Shown one piece after another: positions 52,266 to 59,811 of a stretch of 64,000 bases of DNA. Source of the stretch: Nocardioides cavernaquae. Its GTDB lineage: Bacteria > Actinomycetota > Actinomycetes > Propionibacteriales > Nocardioidaceae. The notes beneath the pieces are model-generated. The model saw only the letters and a list, made by a program, of their open reading frames with translations, was not told where the DNA came from and searched no databases. How positions within the stretch are numbered: the stretch's first letter is position 1; each line of letters opens with the position of its first letter. The translations under genes were made by a program, and so were the position numbers. The stretch is taken from positions 1,364,001 to 1,428,000 of the forward strand of contig NZ_QYRP01000002.1 in the NCBI RefSeq assembly GCF_003600895.1. The letters are read 5' to 3'.

Positions 52266-53767
52266 CGGGCGGCGCGCTGGGCCGGCGTCCCCGGCCCGGC
52301 GATCCGCAACGCGGCGAGCTCGCCGGCGATGACGTCTGCCAGCCGGACCGAGAAGGTGTCGGGCTCGTCGGCGGCGTCGGGTAGCTCCGGGACGATGACG
52401 TCGACGACGCCGCGCTCGTGGAGCTGCAGCGCGAGCACCTGCTGCGATCGCGCCAGGTCGGCGGCCCGCTCGGTGGTCCGGTGGACGATCGCGCTCGCCC
52501 CTTCGGGCGGCAGCGGCGACAGCCAGGCGTGCTGGGCGGCGAGGATGCGGTCGGCGGGGAGGAACGCGAGCGCGCCTCCTCCGTTGCCCTCGCCGAGCAG
52601 GACCGAGAGCGTGGGCGCGCCGCAGGCGACGAGCTCGGAGAGGCAGCGGGCGATCTCGCCGGCGACCGCACCTTCCTCGGCGTCGACCGAAAGCTCAGCG
52701 CCACGGGTGTCGATCACGGTGACGACCGGAATGCGCAGCTCGGCCGCCAGCGCGAACCCGCGCCGCGCGACCCGGAGCCCGGCCGGCCCGAGCTTCTCGC
52801 CGGCCGCCTCGGCCGCGCGGTCCTGGCCCACGACCACACACGGCTGGCCGCCGAACCGGGCCAGCGCGAGGGCGATCGTCGCGTCGGTCTCGCCGGCCTG
52901 CGTGCCGTTGAGGAGTACGACGTCGGACGCCGCCGCGAGCAGCTCGCACACACCGGGCCGGTCCTCACGGCGTGTGCGCGTGACCGCCTCCCACGCGTCC
53001 ACCCCGCCGAAAGGTCGGGTCTGGTCCGCCGAAGGGTCAACTCTGGCGCGTCGAGAGGTCAAGTCCGGCGCGGCGGTCCCTGTCGGAAGCGCGTCAACCG
53101 TCAGCGCGCGCAGCGTGGTGCCGAGCAGCTCGCGCAGGTCGGAGGGCTCGACAGCTCCGTCGATGACACCGATGTCGGCGAGGTGCTCGGCCAGCTGGAT
53201 GCCGGACGGGAAGTCCTGGCCATGCATCGCGGAGTAGACCCGCGGGCCGAGGAAGCCGACCAGGGCACCGGGCTCGGCGAAGACGATCTGCCCCAGTGCG
53301 CCCCACGAGGCCATCACGCCACCCGTGGTCGGGTGGCGCAGGTAGGCCACATAGGCGAGGCCCGCCGCGCGGTGTGCGGTGATGGCGGCTCCGATGCGGA
53401 CCATCTGCACGAAGGCGGGGGTGCCCTCCTGCATGCGGGTGCCGCCACTGCAGGTCAGGCCGACCAGCGGCAGTCCTTCCGCGGTCGCGTGCTCGACGGC
53501 GGCGACGAGGCGGTCGGCGGCGGCCCGGCCGATCGAGCCGGCCAAGAAGCCGAACTCGCCTGCGATGAGCGCTACCGGGCGCCCCTCGATCGTGGCCCTG
53601 CCGGTGAGGACGGACTCGTCGACGCCGGACTTCTCCGCTGCGGCGGCCAGCTCCGCGGCGTACTCCTCGGAGATCTCGCTCCGGACGACGGCCGTGTCCC
53701 ACGAGGTCCAGGAACCGTCGTCGACGAGGCTCGCGATCAGTTCGGAGGCGGAGAGGCGGTCAGACAC
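52253..53767 (-). CDS. Fused acyl-CoA carboxylase carboxyltransferase (AccD3-like), with in-frame repeat insertion
   Basis: 504 residues, close to the 495 of mycobacterial AccD3. N-terminal beta-like half: GRATIEGRPVALIAGEFGFLAGSIGRAAADRLVAAVEHA, LPLVGLTCSGGTRMQEG, TTGGVMASWGALGQIVFAEPGALVGFLGPRV. C-terminal alpha-like half: RFGGQPCVVVGQDRA, GFALAAELRIPVVTVIDTRGAELS, LVACGAPTLSVLLGEGNGGGALAFLPADRI. The N-terminal zinc ribbon of bacterial AccD is absent. Residues 233-254 are encoded by a copy of the dispersed 66-bp element (53005-53070), at the junction of the two halves. TAGGGT lies 6 nt before GTG 53767. Substrate unknown. Confidence 0.87.
   Translation of the reverse strand: MSDRLSASELIASLVDDGSWTSWDTAVVRSEISEEYAAELAAAAEKSGVDESVLTGRATIEGRPVALIAGEFGFLAGSIGRAAADRLVAAVEHATAEGLPLVGLTCSGGTRMQEGTPAFVQMVRIGAAITAHRAAGLAYVAYLRHPTTGGVMASWGALGQIVFAEPGALVGFLGPRVYSAMHGQDFPSGIQLAEHLADIGVIDGAVEPSDLRELLGTTLRALTVDALPTGTAAPDLTSRRARVDPSADQTRPFGGVDAWEAVTRTRREDRPGVCELLAAASDVVLLNGTQAGETDATIALALARFGGQPCVVVGQDRAAEAAGEKLGPAGLRVARRGFALAAELRIPVVTVIDTRGAELSVDAEEGAVAGEIARCLSELVACGAPTLSVLLGEGNGGGALAFLPADRILAAQHAWLSPLPPEGASAIVHRTTERAADLARSQQVLALQLHERGVVDVIVPELPDAADEPDTFSVRLADVIAGELAALRIAGPGTPAQRAARYDF
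53005..53070 (+). repeat. Dispersed 66-bp element, copy 4, inside the AccD3-like gene
   Basis: Three tandem 22-bp units at 53005-53026, 53027-53048 and 53049-53070, each starting CGCCGA or CGTCGA with core GGTC and ending CTGGTC, CTGGCG or CCGGCG. Encodes 22 codons on the minus strand (DLTSRRARVDPSADQTRPFG) at the domain junction. Confidence 0.88.
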
Positions 53768-53773
53768 GGGGAC

Positions 53774-53779
53774 ACCCTA
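53774..53779 (-). promoter_or_regulatory. -10 hexamer TAGGGT, leaderless promoter for the AccD3-like gene
   Basis: On the minus strand TAGGGT lies 6 nt before GTG 53767. Confidence 0.55.
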
Positions 53780-53809
53780 TTTCACGGTGGCGGGCACGAA
53801 GAGAAATGA

Positions 53810-53848
53810 CCGGCGCCCCGGACCGCTCGAGAGCAGCCGGGGCGCCGG
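53810..53848 (-). terminator. Terminator of the FadE5-like gene
   Basis: Perfect 12-bp arms CCGGCGCCCCGG (53810-53821) and CCGGGGCGCCGG (53837-53848), 15-nt loop, 13 nt after the stop at 53862. On the minus strand it is followed by the T-rich TCATTTCTCTTCG. Confidence 0.75.
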
Positions 53849-53861
53849 GTGATGCGTCAGA

Positions 53862-55730
53862 TCAGAACGCGTCCTCGGAGAGCTCCATGAGCTCGAGGTT
53901 CACGGTCTTGGCGATCGCCAGCTCGGAGGTGATCTTCGGGAGCACGTTGGCCGCGAAGAACTTCGCCGCAGCAACCTTGCCCTGGTAGAACGCCTCGTCC
54001 TTGCCCGCGTCGCCGGCGGCCAGGCGAGCCTGGGCCACCTCGGCGCCGCGCAGCAGCATCCAGGCGCAGACCACGTCGCCGAGAGCCATGAGCACGCGGG
54101 TGGTGTTGAGGCCCACCTTGTAGATGCTCTTGATCTCGTTCATAGCGGCCATCAGGTCGTTGATGACCAGGGTGACCAGCTCGCCGGCCTCGGCGAGGCC
54201 GGTCGCGAGGAGCTCGCGCTCGACCTTGAGCTCGGGGGAGGCGGTCTCGGAGGCGAGGAACGCCTCGATCTCCGACTGGATGTGGCCGAGGGCCGCGCCC
54301 TGGTCCTTGACGATCTTGCGGAAGAAGAAATCCATGCCCTGGATCGCGGTGGTGCCCTCGTAGAGGGTGTCGATCTTGGCGTCTCGGACGTACTGCTCGA
54401 TCGGGTACTCCTGCAGGAAGCCGGAGCCACCGAAGGTCTGCAGCGACTCGGTGCCGAGCAGGGTCCAGGACTTCTCCGAGCCGTAGCCCTTCACGATCGG
54501 GAGCAGCAGGTCGTTGACCTTCTCCGCGAGCGAGTGGTCCTCACCAGCGGCCTTGGCCATCTGGATCTTGTCCTGCCAGGAAGCCGTGTAGATGACGAGG
54601 GCGCGCATGGCCTCGGCGTACGACTTCTGGGTCATCAGCGAACGGCGGACGTCGGGGTGGTGCGTGATGGTGACCTTCGGGGCGGCCTTGTCGGCGGCCT
54701 GGGTGAGGTCGGGGCCCTGCACGCGGGACTTCGCGTAGTCCAGCGCGTTCAGGTAGCCGGTCGAGAGCGTCGCAATGGCCTTGGTGCCGACCATCATGCG
54801 GGCGTTCTCGATGACGTCGAACATCTGGGCGATGCCGTCGTGGACCTCGCCGAGCAGCCAGCCCTGGGCCGGCTCGCCGCCGCCGACCTGCGGGTCGCCG
54901 AAGGTGACCTCACAGGTGTTGGACGACTTGATGCCCATCTTGTGCTCGACGTTGGTGACGTAGGCGCCGTTGCGGGCGCCGGTCAGCTCACCGGTCTCGT
55001 GGTCGAAGTGGAACTTCGGGACCAGGAAGAGCGAGAGGCCCTTGGTGCCCGGGCCGCCGATGCCGTCCACGCCCTTCGGGCGGGCCAGCACCAGGTGCAT
55101 GATGTTCTCCTGCAGGTCCGACTCGGCGCTGGTGATGAAGCGCTTGACGCCGGAGATGTTCCAGGAGCCGTCCTCGTTCGGCGTGGCGAAGGCCTTGCCC
55201 GCGCCCACGTCGGAGCCCGCGTCGGGCTCGGTGAGGACCATCGTGGCGCCCCAGAGGCGCTCCACCATGATCTCGGCGATGCGCACGTCGCGGGCGACGC
55301 CGTTGGCGTTGTTGTAGACAACGCCGGCGAAGAACGGGCCGGCGGCATACATCCAGATCGGGGCGTTGGCGCCGCAGATCATCTCGGCGGAGGACCACAC
55401 GAGGGAGGACGGCGCGGTCTGGCCGCCGATCTCGGCGGGGGTCTGGATCGCCCACATGCCGGAGTTCATGAAGGCGTCGTAGGACTTCTTGAACGCCGCG
55501 CCGACGGGGGCGGTGTTGGTCTTGGGGTCGAAGACCGGCGGGTTGCGGTCGGAGTCGACGAACGAGGCGGAGAGGTCCTGCGTCGAGATGCGCTCGATCT
55601 CCGCGAGGATCTCGCGGGCGGTGTCGGCGTCCATCTCCTCGAAGGGACCGGTGCCGAGGTACTCCTGCGTGTTCAGCACCTCGAAGAGGTTGAACTCGAT
55701 GTCGCGGAGGTTGCTCTTGTAGTGGCTCAC
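53862..55730 (-). CDS. Acyl-CoA dehydrogenase, FadE5/AidB-like long form
   Basis: 622 residues, the length of the FadE5 group rather than the usual 380. N-terminal extension [17 protein letters not shown], dehydrogenase core with [76 protein letters not shown], a catalytic Glu in [18 protein letters not shown] (about residue 462), and a C-terminal helical domain typical of the long forms. Mycobacterial FadE5 oxidises a broad range of acyl-CoAs. AAAGGG lies 7 nt before GTG 55730. A palindromic operator lies in the gap to the divergent Rrf2 gene. Confidence 0.92.
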   Translation of the reverse strand: MSHYKSNLRDIEFNLFEVLNTQEYLGTGPFEEMDADTAREILAEIERISTQDLSASFVDSDRNPPVFDPKTNTAPVGAAFKKSYDAFMNSGMWAIQTPAEIGGQTAPSSLVWSSAEMICGANAPIWMYAAGPFFAGVVYNNANGVARDVRIAEIMVERLWGATMVLTEPDAGSDVGAGKAFATPNEDGSWNISGVKRFITSAESDLQENIMHLVLARPKGVDGIGGPGTKGLSLFLVPKFHFDHETGELTGARNGAYVTNVEHKMGIKSSNTCEVTFGDPQVGGGEPAQGWLLGEVHDGIAQMFDVIENARMMVGTKAIATLSTGYLNALDYAKSRVQGPDLTQAADKAAPKVTITHHPDVRRSLMTQKSYAEAMRALVIYTASWQDKIQMAKAAGEDHSLAEKVNDLLLPIVKGYGSEKSWTLLGTESLQTFGGSGFLQEYPIEQYVRDAKIDTLYEGTTAIQGMDFFFRKIVKDQGAALGHIQSEIEAFLASETASPELKVERELLATGLAEAGELVTLVINDLMAAMNEIKSIYKVGLNTTRVLMALGDVVCAWMLLRGAEVAQARLAAGDAGKDEAFYQGKVAAAKFFAANVLPKITSELAIAKTVNLELMELSEDAF

Positions 55731-55763
55731 GAAGCGACCCTTTCCGGGCAGTCAGTGGAGTGA

Positions 55764-55777
55764 TTACTCATCAGTAA
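55764..55777. promoter_or_regulatory. Operator-like palindrome between FadE5-like and Rrf2 genes
   Basis: TTACT-CATC-AGTAA, with flanking AT-rich sequence in an otherwise GC-rich region. On the minus strand the site continues as TAAGTTACTG, sharing TAAGTTAC with the operator at 59769-59799. Confidence 0.55.
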
Positions 55778-55868
55778 CTTAATTCTGCAACGCCGTGTCC
55801 GCTCATGCAAGACGAACCCGTGATGATCTGTGCCACGAAACTGGAGCGAGTCCTGCGACAATGTCGTC

Positions 55869-56327
55869 ATGCGAGTGTCCGCGAAGTCCGACTACGCCCT
55901 GCGCGCCCTCATCGAGATGGCCGGCCGCGACGATGGCCGCCCGGTGAGTGCCGAGGAGCTCGGCCGACTGCAGGAGATCCCGCACGGATTCCTCCAGGCG
56001 ATCCTGGCCGACCTCCGCCGTGCCGGCGTCGTGATGTCCCAGCGTGGCCAGTCCGGCGGCTGGCGCCTCGCGCGTGAGGCCTCGACCGTGACCGTGGCCG
56101 ACGTGATCCGTGCCGTCGACGGACCCCTGGTCTCCGTCTACGGACTTCGCCCCGAGGCGGTCACCTACAACGAGAAGGCGGACGGGCTCCAGCAGGTCTG
56201 GATCGCCGCGCGCTCGGCTCTTCGCGATGTCTTCGAGAAGGTGACCATCGACTCGCTCGCGACCCGCGAGCTGCCGCAGGAAGTCACCAGCCGCACCGCC
56301 GACGAGGACGCCTGGCAGCCCCACTGA
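55869..56327 (+). CDS. Rrf2-family transcriptional regulator without Fe-S cysteines
   Basis: 152 residues. Rrf2 winged helix: MRVSAKSDYALRALIEMAGR, SAEELGRLQEIPHGFLQAILADLRRAGVVMSQRGQSGGWRLAR, and the dimerisation helix ADVIRAVDGPLVSVYG. There are no Cys residues at all, so it cannot bind the [2Fe-2S] cluster of IscR or NsrR; CymR-like members also lack it and respond through protein or metabolite binding. -10-like GACAAT (55857-55862) is 6 nt before the ATG. Likely controls the divergent FadE5-like gene (inference). Confidence 0.88.
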   Translation: MRVSAKSDYALRALIEMAGRDDGRPVSAEELGRLQEIPHGFLQAILADLRRAGVVMSQRGQSGGWRLAREASTVTVADVIRAVDGPLVSVYGLRPEAVTYNEKADGLQQVWIAARSALRDVFEKVTIDSLATRELPQEVTSRTADEDAWQPH

Positions 56328-56328
56328 T

Positions 56329-56374
56329 CCAGCTGATCGGTCTGGACCAGGTGGACCAGACCGGGATCAGCTGG
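56329..56374. terminator. Bidirectional terminator hairpin
   Basis: CCAGCTGATC-GGTCTGG (56329-56345) pairs with CCAGACC-GGGATCAGCTGG (56356-56374) with a one-sided bulge and a 10-nt loop. It starts 2 nt after the Rrf2 stop and covers the stop of the convergent 56367 gene. Confidence 0.7.
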
Positions 56375-56954
56375 CGCGGATCTGCTGGAGCTTGTCCTTC
56401 AGCTCGCCGCGCTTCTGCTTGAGCTTGACGATGCGCCGCTCGAGGTCGGCGGTCCGGGTGTCGCGCGCGAGCTCGACAATGCGTGCGAGCAACGTGTCGA
56501 GGTCGTCGCCCTCCTCGAGGGTCAGGACGTGCAGGCGGCTGGCCTTCACGGCCTGCGTCCACGGCTCGATCAGCTCGTCGATGCCCTCGGTGCCGCGCGG
56601 GGCCGTGATCACGACGTGCGTGCGGAACCCCGCCAGCCCGTCGAGCAGCAGAGAGATCTGCGCCGGCTCCGCAGCGACGTACGCCGCGTTGCCGAACAGC
56701 ACGTCGCCCTTCCGCTTCTCGGCCTTGCGGCACACCCGTGCCCAGCTGCCCTCGACGTCCGAGCGGCGCAGGCCGTCGGCCTTGTGCCTGCGGAGCAGCT
56801 CGACGCCGGAGCGGAAGAGGTCCGCCTGCGTGACCTTCGGGAGCGAGAGAGCGGCCTCGTCGAGAACCTCGGAGCGGCGGGCCAGCTCGTCGATCAGCTC
56901 GTCGTCGGCCGGGATGCTGGGGCCGACGAGCACGAATGCGTGGTGCTTGGACAT
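56367..56954 (-). CDS. Hypothetical protein, possibly sulfotransferase-like
   Basis: 195 residues; not firmly recognised. SKHHAFVLVGPSIPADDELIDELARRS, VTQADLFRSGVELLRRHK, WARVCRKAEKRKGDVLFGNAAYVAA, LAGFRTHVVITAPRGTEGIDELIEPWTQAVK and a C-terminal coiled coil (DLERRIVKLKQKRGELKDKLQQI). The order of a short N-terminal strand, a central GDVLFGN and HVVITAP strand and a W-containing helix loosely recalls small sulfotransferase-like actinobacterial proteins, but the PAPS loop is not evident. Start set by CACGCT 6 nt before ATG 56954. Confidence 0.6.
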   Translation of the reverse strand: MSKHHAFVLVGPSIPADDELIDELARRSEVLDEAALSLPKVTQADLFRSGVELLRRHKADGLRRSDVEGSWARVCRKAEKRKGDVLFGNAAYVAAEPAQISLLLDGLAGFRTHVVITAPRGTEGIDELIEPWTQAVKASRLHVLTLEEGDDLDTLLARIVELARDTRTADLERRIVKLKQKRGELKDKLQQIRAS

Positions 56955-57098
56955 GGGCACAGCGTGGCACCACCCGGGGACGTACGGGTGAACGCAGCGC
57001 AAATGGGACGTCGTGGCGCGTGTGATGCCCGTGACCTGTGACGGATCGCTGGTGCCGGCGCGTCGATGGGGGTGATGATCCATTCACCGAGGAGGGAC

Positions 57099-57602
57099 AT
57101 GTCGAGAACCGACGACTTCGAGGAGTTCGCCCAAGCGCGGCTTCCGCAGCTCTACCGCGCGGCATGGCTGCTCTGCGGCGACACGCACCTGGCCGAGGAC
57201 CTGGTGCAGGAGGCCCTGGCCAAGGTCTACGCGCGCTGGATGCGCCGGCTCGCCCCGCCGATCGAGAACCCCGCGGCGTACGCCCAGACCACGCTCGTGC
57301 GCACGTTCATCAGCCAGCGGCGTCGGCGCAGCTCGCACGAGCTGCCGAGCGGGGCGCTGCCCGAACTGGCCTCACTCGAGGGTGATGCCGACCTGCGGAT
57401 GTCGCTGTCGGCGGCCCTGGCTGCCCTGCCACCACTGGATCGGGCAGTGCTCGTGCTCCGCTTCCTCGACGACCGCAGCGTGGCCGACACGGCCACCCAG
57501 CTCGGCGTCTCCGAAGGTGCCGTCCGCAACCGGAGCATGCGTGCGCTCTCGCGGCTGCGGGACCACTTCGGCGCCTCCCTCCCCGACCTCACGACCCTCT
57601 AA
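57099..57602 (+). CDS. SigE-family (ECF) RNA polymerase sigma factor
   Basis: 167 residues. Sigma region 2: FEEFAQARLPQLYRAAWLLCGDTHLAEDLVQEALAKVYARW; region 4: LSAALAALPPLDRAVLVLRFLDDRSVADTATQLGVSEGAVRNRSMRALSRLRDHF. This matches the actinobacterial SigE-family of ECF sigma factors (Streptomyces-type). AGGAG lies 4 nt before ATG 57099; an in-frame ATG at 57066 is less likely. The 57612 gene begins 9 nt after the stop and encodes a candidate anti-sigma or partner protein. Confidence 0.92.
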   Translation: MSRTDDFEEFAQARLPQLYRAAWLLCGDTHLAEDLVQEALAKVYARWMRRLAPPIENPAAYAQTTLVRTFISQRRRRSSHELPSGALPELASLEGDADLRMSLSAALAALPPLDRAVLVLRFLDDRSVADTATQLGVSEGAVRNRSMRALSRLRDHFGASLPDLTTL

Positions 57603-57611
57603 GGACCCCTG

Positions 57612-58388
57612 ATGACTGACGACACCCAGGTGGCCGAGCTCTTCCGCTCCGCCACCTCAGATCTCGAACCGCCCACCGGCGTGGTTGCCCGGGCCGCCTC
57701 GCGTGGCCGCTCGCTGCGCCGACGCCACATCGCGGGCACGACGGTGGTCTCGCTCGCCTTCGTCGGGCTCGCTGCCGTTGCCGTGCCGCAGCTCCTGCCG
57801 GCGGGGACGGAGGGCCCGCCGAGCGTTGGGCCCGTCACTCAGCCGAGCGTCGCCGTGGTTCCGGATGCGGTCCCTGGTGACCGCGTCCCGATCAAGGCGG
57901 ACCGGGGCGCCAGCACGCTGGTCAATCTGCTGCCCAACGGCAGCTTCAGCGAGCCGGCGAACGATGCTGGCGTCGAGCCGGGTGACGTGGCGAGCCGCGT
58001 GGTCTTTGCGGGCGGCACGGTGGAGGCAACGGTTGGCGTCCTGCACAGCCAGGCCGACATCGACAAGGCGAAGCAGCTCGGGTCGGTCCTGTCGACGGCC
58101 CGCGACGAGTGCGGATTCGGCCGGGACGACGCGTGCACGCGGCTCACGGACGGCAGCTACTTCCGTGCCGTGACGTCCACCGAGCGCGAGCCCGGCATGG
58201 AGCCCCTCCGACAGGTCAAGGTCACTCTCTGGACCACGGACGGCTACGTCGTCGGGCTGATCGCGTTCAACGCCCGGCCGATCTCCGAGACCGAGGTGGC
58301 GTTCGTGCCCGGTCGTCAGCCTGTGCTGACCGCAGCACAGCTCCAGGAGATCGCCATCAGCCCTGACTGGTTCCGGGCGGCACCCTGA
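57612..58388 (+). CDS. Membrane-anchored partner of the SigE-type sigma factor (candidate anti-sigma)
   Basis: 258 residues. A short cytoplasmic N-terminus (TDDTQVAELFRSATSDLEPPTGVVARAASRGRSLRRRH), one membrane helix (IAGTTVVSLAFVGLAAVAVPQLL, about 40-62) and an extracellular domain of about 190 residues with two Cys (ECGFGRDDACTRL) likely forming a disulfide. No zinc anti-sigma HxxxCxxC motif. The layout (sigma factor gene, then single-pass protein with a basic pre-membrane segment) is common for actinobacterial SigE-family pairs. Function inferred from position only. Confidence 0.75.
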   Translation: MTDDTQVAELFRSATSDLEPPTGVVARAASRGRSLRRRHIAGTTVVSLAFVGLAAVAVPQLLPAGTEGPPSVGPVTQPSVAVVPDAVPGDRVPIKADRGASTLVNLLPNGSFSEPANDAGVEPGDVASRVVFAGGTVEATVGVLHSQADIDKAKQLGSVLSTARDECGFGRDDACTRLTDGSYFRAVTSTEREPGMEPLRQVKVTLWTTDGYVVGLIAFNARPISETEVAFVPGRQPVLTAAQLQEIAISPDWFRAAP

Positions 58389-58405
58389 TCCGGGCGGCAC
58401 CCTGA
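58372..58405. repeat. 17-bp tandem duplication at a stop codon
   Basis: TCCGGGCGGCACCCTGA occurs twice (58372-58388 and 58389-58405), the first copy ending in the stop of the 57612 gene. A partial third copy (TTCGAGCGGCA) follows. Confidence 0.85.
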
Positions 58406-58427
58406 TTCGAGCGGCATACGCGATGTT

Positions 58428-58464
58428 GTGTGACTGGCGTGCATCCGTTGCACGCCAGTCGCAC
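58428..58464. terminator. Bidirectional terminator hairpin
   Basis: 16-bp arms GTGTGACTGGCGTGCA (58428-58443) and TGCACGCCAGTCGCAC (58449-58464), one mismatch, 5-nt loop, between the convergent 57612 and 58474 genes. Confidence 0.7.
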
Positions 58465-58473
58465 AGGGTCCCC

Positions 58474-59097
58474 TCAGAGCGCGGTGGCCCAGTCGACCAG
58501 CGGGCGCAGCGTCCGCCAGTCAGCGCGTACGACGTCGAGCAGCTCGGGCGTGTGGATCACCGGCTCGAAGCCGAGCGTGCGTCCGACCGTCAGTGACTTG
58601 TGGCGGAGCAGCTCGATGCGGGGGTGGTCGGAGTCGTAGCCGCGCGGGGTGGTCTTCAGGCGGTCGCCGCCGATCTCCCAGCCCCCGGCCTCGAGCGCCT
58701 TGATGATCGAGGCGAGCTGGGTGCCGCGGCGCTCGTCGTCGACCGCGCTCCGGTAGGCGGCGAGCCGCTCGCTGCTGGCCTCGTAGAACCCCGCGCCGAT
58801 GCGTACGCCGCGGGCCGAGACCTCGACGTACCAGCCGGTGGCGGGGGCCGCCCCGGTGAAGGAACCCTGGCTGGTCTTGTAGGGCGTCTTGTCCTTCGCG
58901 AACCGCACGTCGCGGAACGGGCGGAAGACCTTGGCCTTGCCGAACTCGGGCTCGAGGGCGTCGGTCAGCGCGACCATCGGTGCCTTGACCGACTCCAGGT
59001 AGACCGGCTTGTGGGCCTCCCAGAACGACTTGGTGTTGTCGAGCTCGAGGTCGTCGTAGAAGTCCAGCGCAGCAACGGGAAAACCAGTGAACGTCAC
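58474..59097 (-). CDS. DUF2461 / TIGR02453-type protein
   Basis: 207 residues. TFTGFPVAALDFYDDLELDNTKSFWEAHKPVYLESVKAP, FRPFRDVRFAKDKTPYKTSQG, GWYVEVSARGVRIGAGFYE and the C-terminal RGYDSDHPRIELLRHKSLTVGR are the usual blocks of this widespread family of unknown function. GTG 59097 follows TAGGCT by 7 nt; the upstream extension in the same frame does not fit the family. Confidence 0.88.
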   Translation of the reverse strand: MTFTGFPVAALDFYDDLELDNTKSFWEAHKPVYLESVKAPMVALTDALEPEFGKAKVFRPFRDVRFAKDKTPYKTSQGSFTGAAPATGWYVEVSARGVRIGAGFYEASSERLAAYRSAVDDERRGTQLASIIKALEAGGWEIGGDRLKTTPRGYDSDHPRIELLRHKSLTVGRTLGFEPVIHTPELLDVVRADWRTLRPLVDWATAL

Positions 59098-59104
59098 GAG
59101 CGTG

Positions 59105-59110
59105 AGCCTA
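59105..59110 (-). promoter_or_regulatory. -10 hexamer TAGGCT, leaderless promoter for the DUF2461 gene
   Basis: On the minus strand TAGGCT lies 7 nt before GTG 59097, just upstream of the end of the TetR gene (59115). Confidence 0.5.
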
Positions 59111-59114
59111 CGAC

Positions 59115-59729
59115 TCAGCCATCGACGCCGGCGTCGGCGACCGTGGCGATCATCCGCCGGCAGCGCTCCGTCATCTGCGCAGGCGTCTGCCGCGGGTGTC
59201 GCAGCCACCAGTTGACCAACGCGGTCACCAGCCCCATCCAGACCTCGGTCAGGGCCGAGACGTCGAGCTGGTCGAGCCTGCTGTCGCCCGCGACGACGGA
59301 GGAGGCGCCGGTGGCGGCCTGGCCGGCGATGCGGCGTCGGACCGCGCGGGCCGCGTCTGCCGCCTCGCCGTGCTCGGGCAGGGTCTGGTCGAAGATGACG
59401 TTCCAGTCGTGGGGGCGCGGCTGGAGTGCGGTGAAGATCGCCTCGAGGGTGCGCTCGGCCATGACCGGAAGGGGCACCTCGGCGTCGGCGATGGCGGCGC
59501 CGATGTGCTCGGTGAGCACGTCGCCCGCGCGCCGCACGCACGCGGCGTACAGGCCGTCCTTGGTGCCGAAGTAGCCGTAGACCAGTGGCTTGGAGACTCC
59601 GGCGCGGGCCGCGACCTCGGCCATCGAGAGCCCGGCGAAGCCGACCCGGCCGATCTCGGCCGCCGCGACGTCGAGGATCTGCTGCTCGCGCTCGGGGCGG
59701 GGGACCCGCTTGGTGCCGACTGTGGTCAT
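59115..59729 (-). CDS. TetR/AcrR-family transcriptional regulator
   Basis: 204 residues from ATG 59729; an in-frame TTG at 59741 is the alternative. HTH: REQQILDVAAAEIGRVGFAGLSMAEVAARAGVSKPLVYGYFGTKDGLYAACV. The C-terminal domain includes LTEVWMGLVTALVNWWLRHP. Divergent from the sterol-desaturase-like gene, with a 31-bp palindrome in the gap, so it probably represses that gene and itself. Fatty-acyl or lipid ligands are likely given the target (inference). Confidence 0.88.
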   Translation of the reverse strand: MTTVGTKRVPRPEREQQILDVAAAEIGRVGFAGLSMAEVAARAGVSKPLVYGYFGTKDGLYAACVRRAGDVLTEHIGAAIADAEVPLPVMAERTLEAIFTALQPRPHDWNVIFDQTLPEHGEAADAARAVRRRIAGQAATGASSVVAGDSRLDQLDVSALTEVWMGLVTALVNWWLRHPRQTPAQMTERCRRMIATVADAGVDG

Positions 59730-59768
59730 GCGCACATCCAATCATCGGGGCTTGACGACCCGAGTCAG

Positions 59769-59799
59769 TTGACCAGATAGTAAGTTACCAATCGGTCAA
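59769..59799. promoter_or_regulatory. 31-bp TetR-type operator palindrome
   Basis: TTGACC...T.GTAAGTTAC.A...GGTCAA: 11 of 15 half-site positions are symmetric around a central base. Lies between the divergent TetR and sterol-desaturase-like genes and ends 1 nt before AGGAG of the latter. Confidence 0.7.
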
Positions 59800-59811
59800 A
59801 AGGAGTATGGC

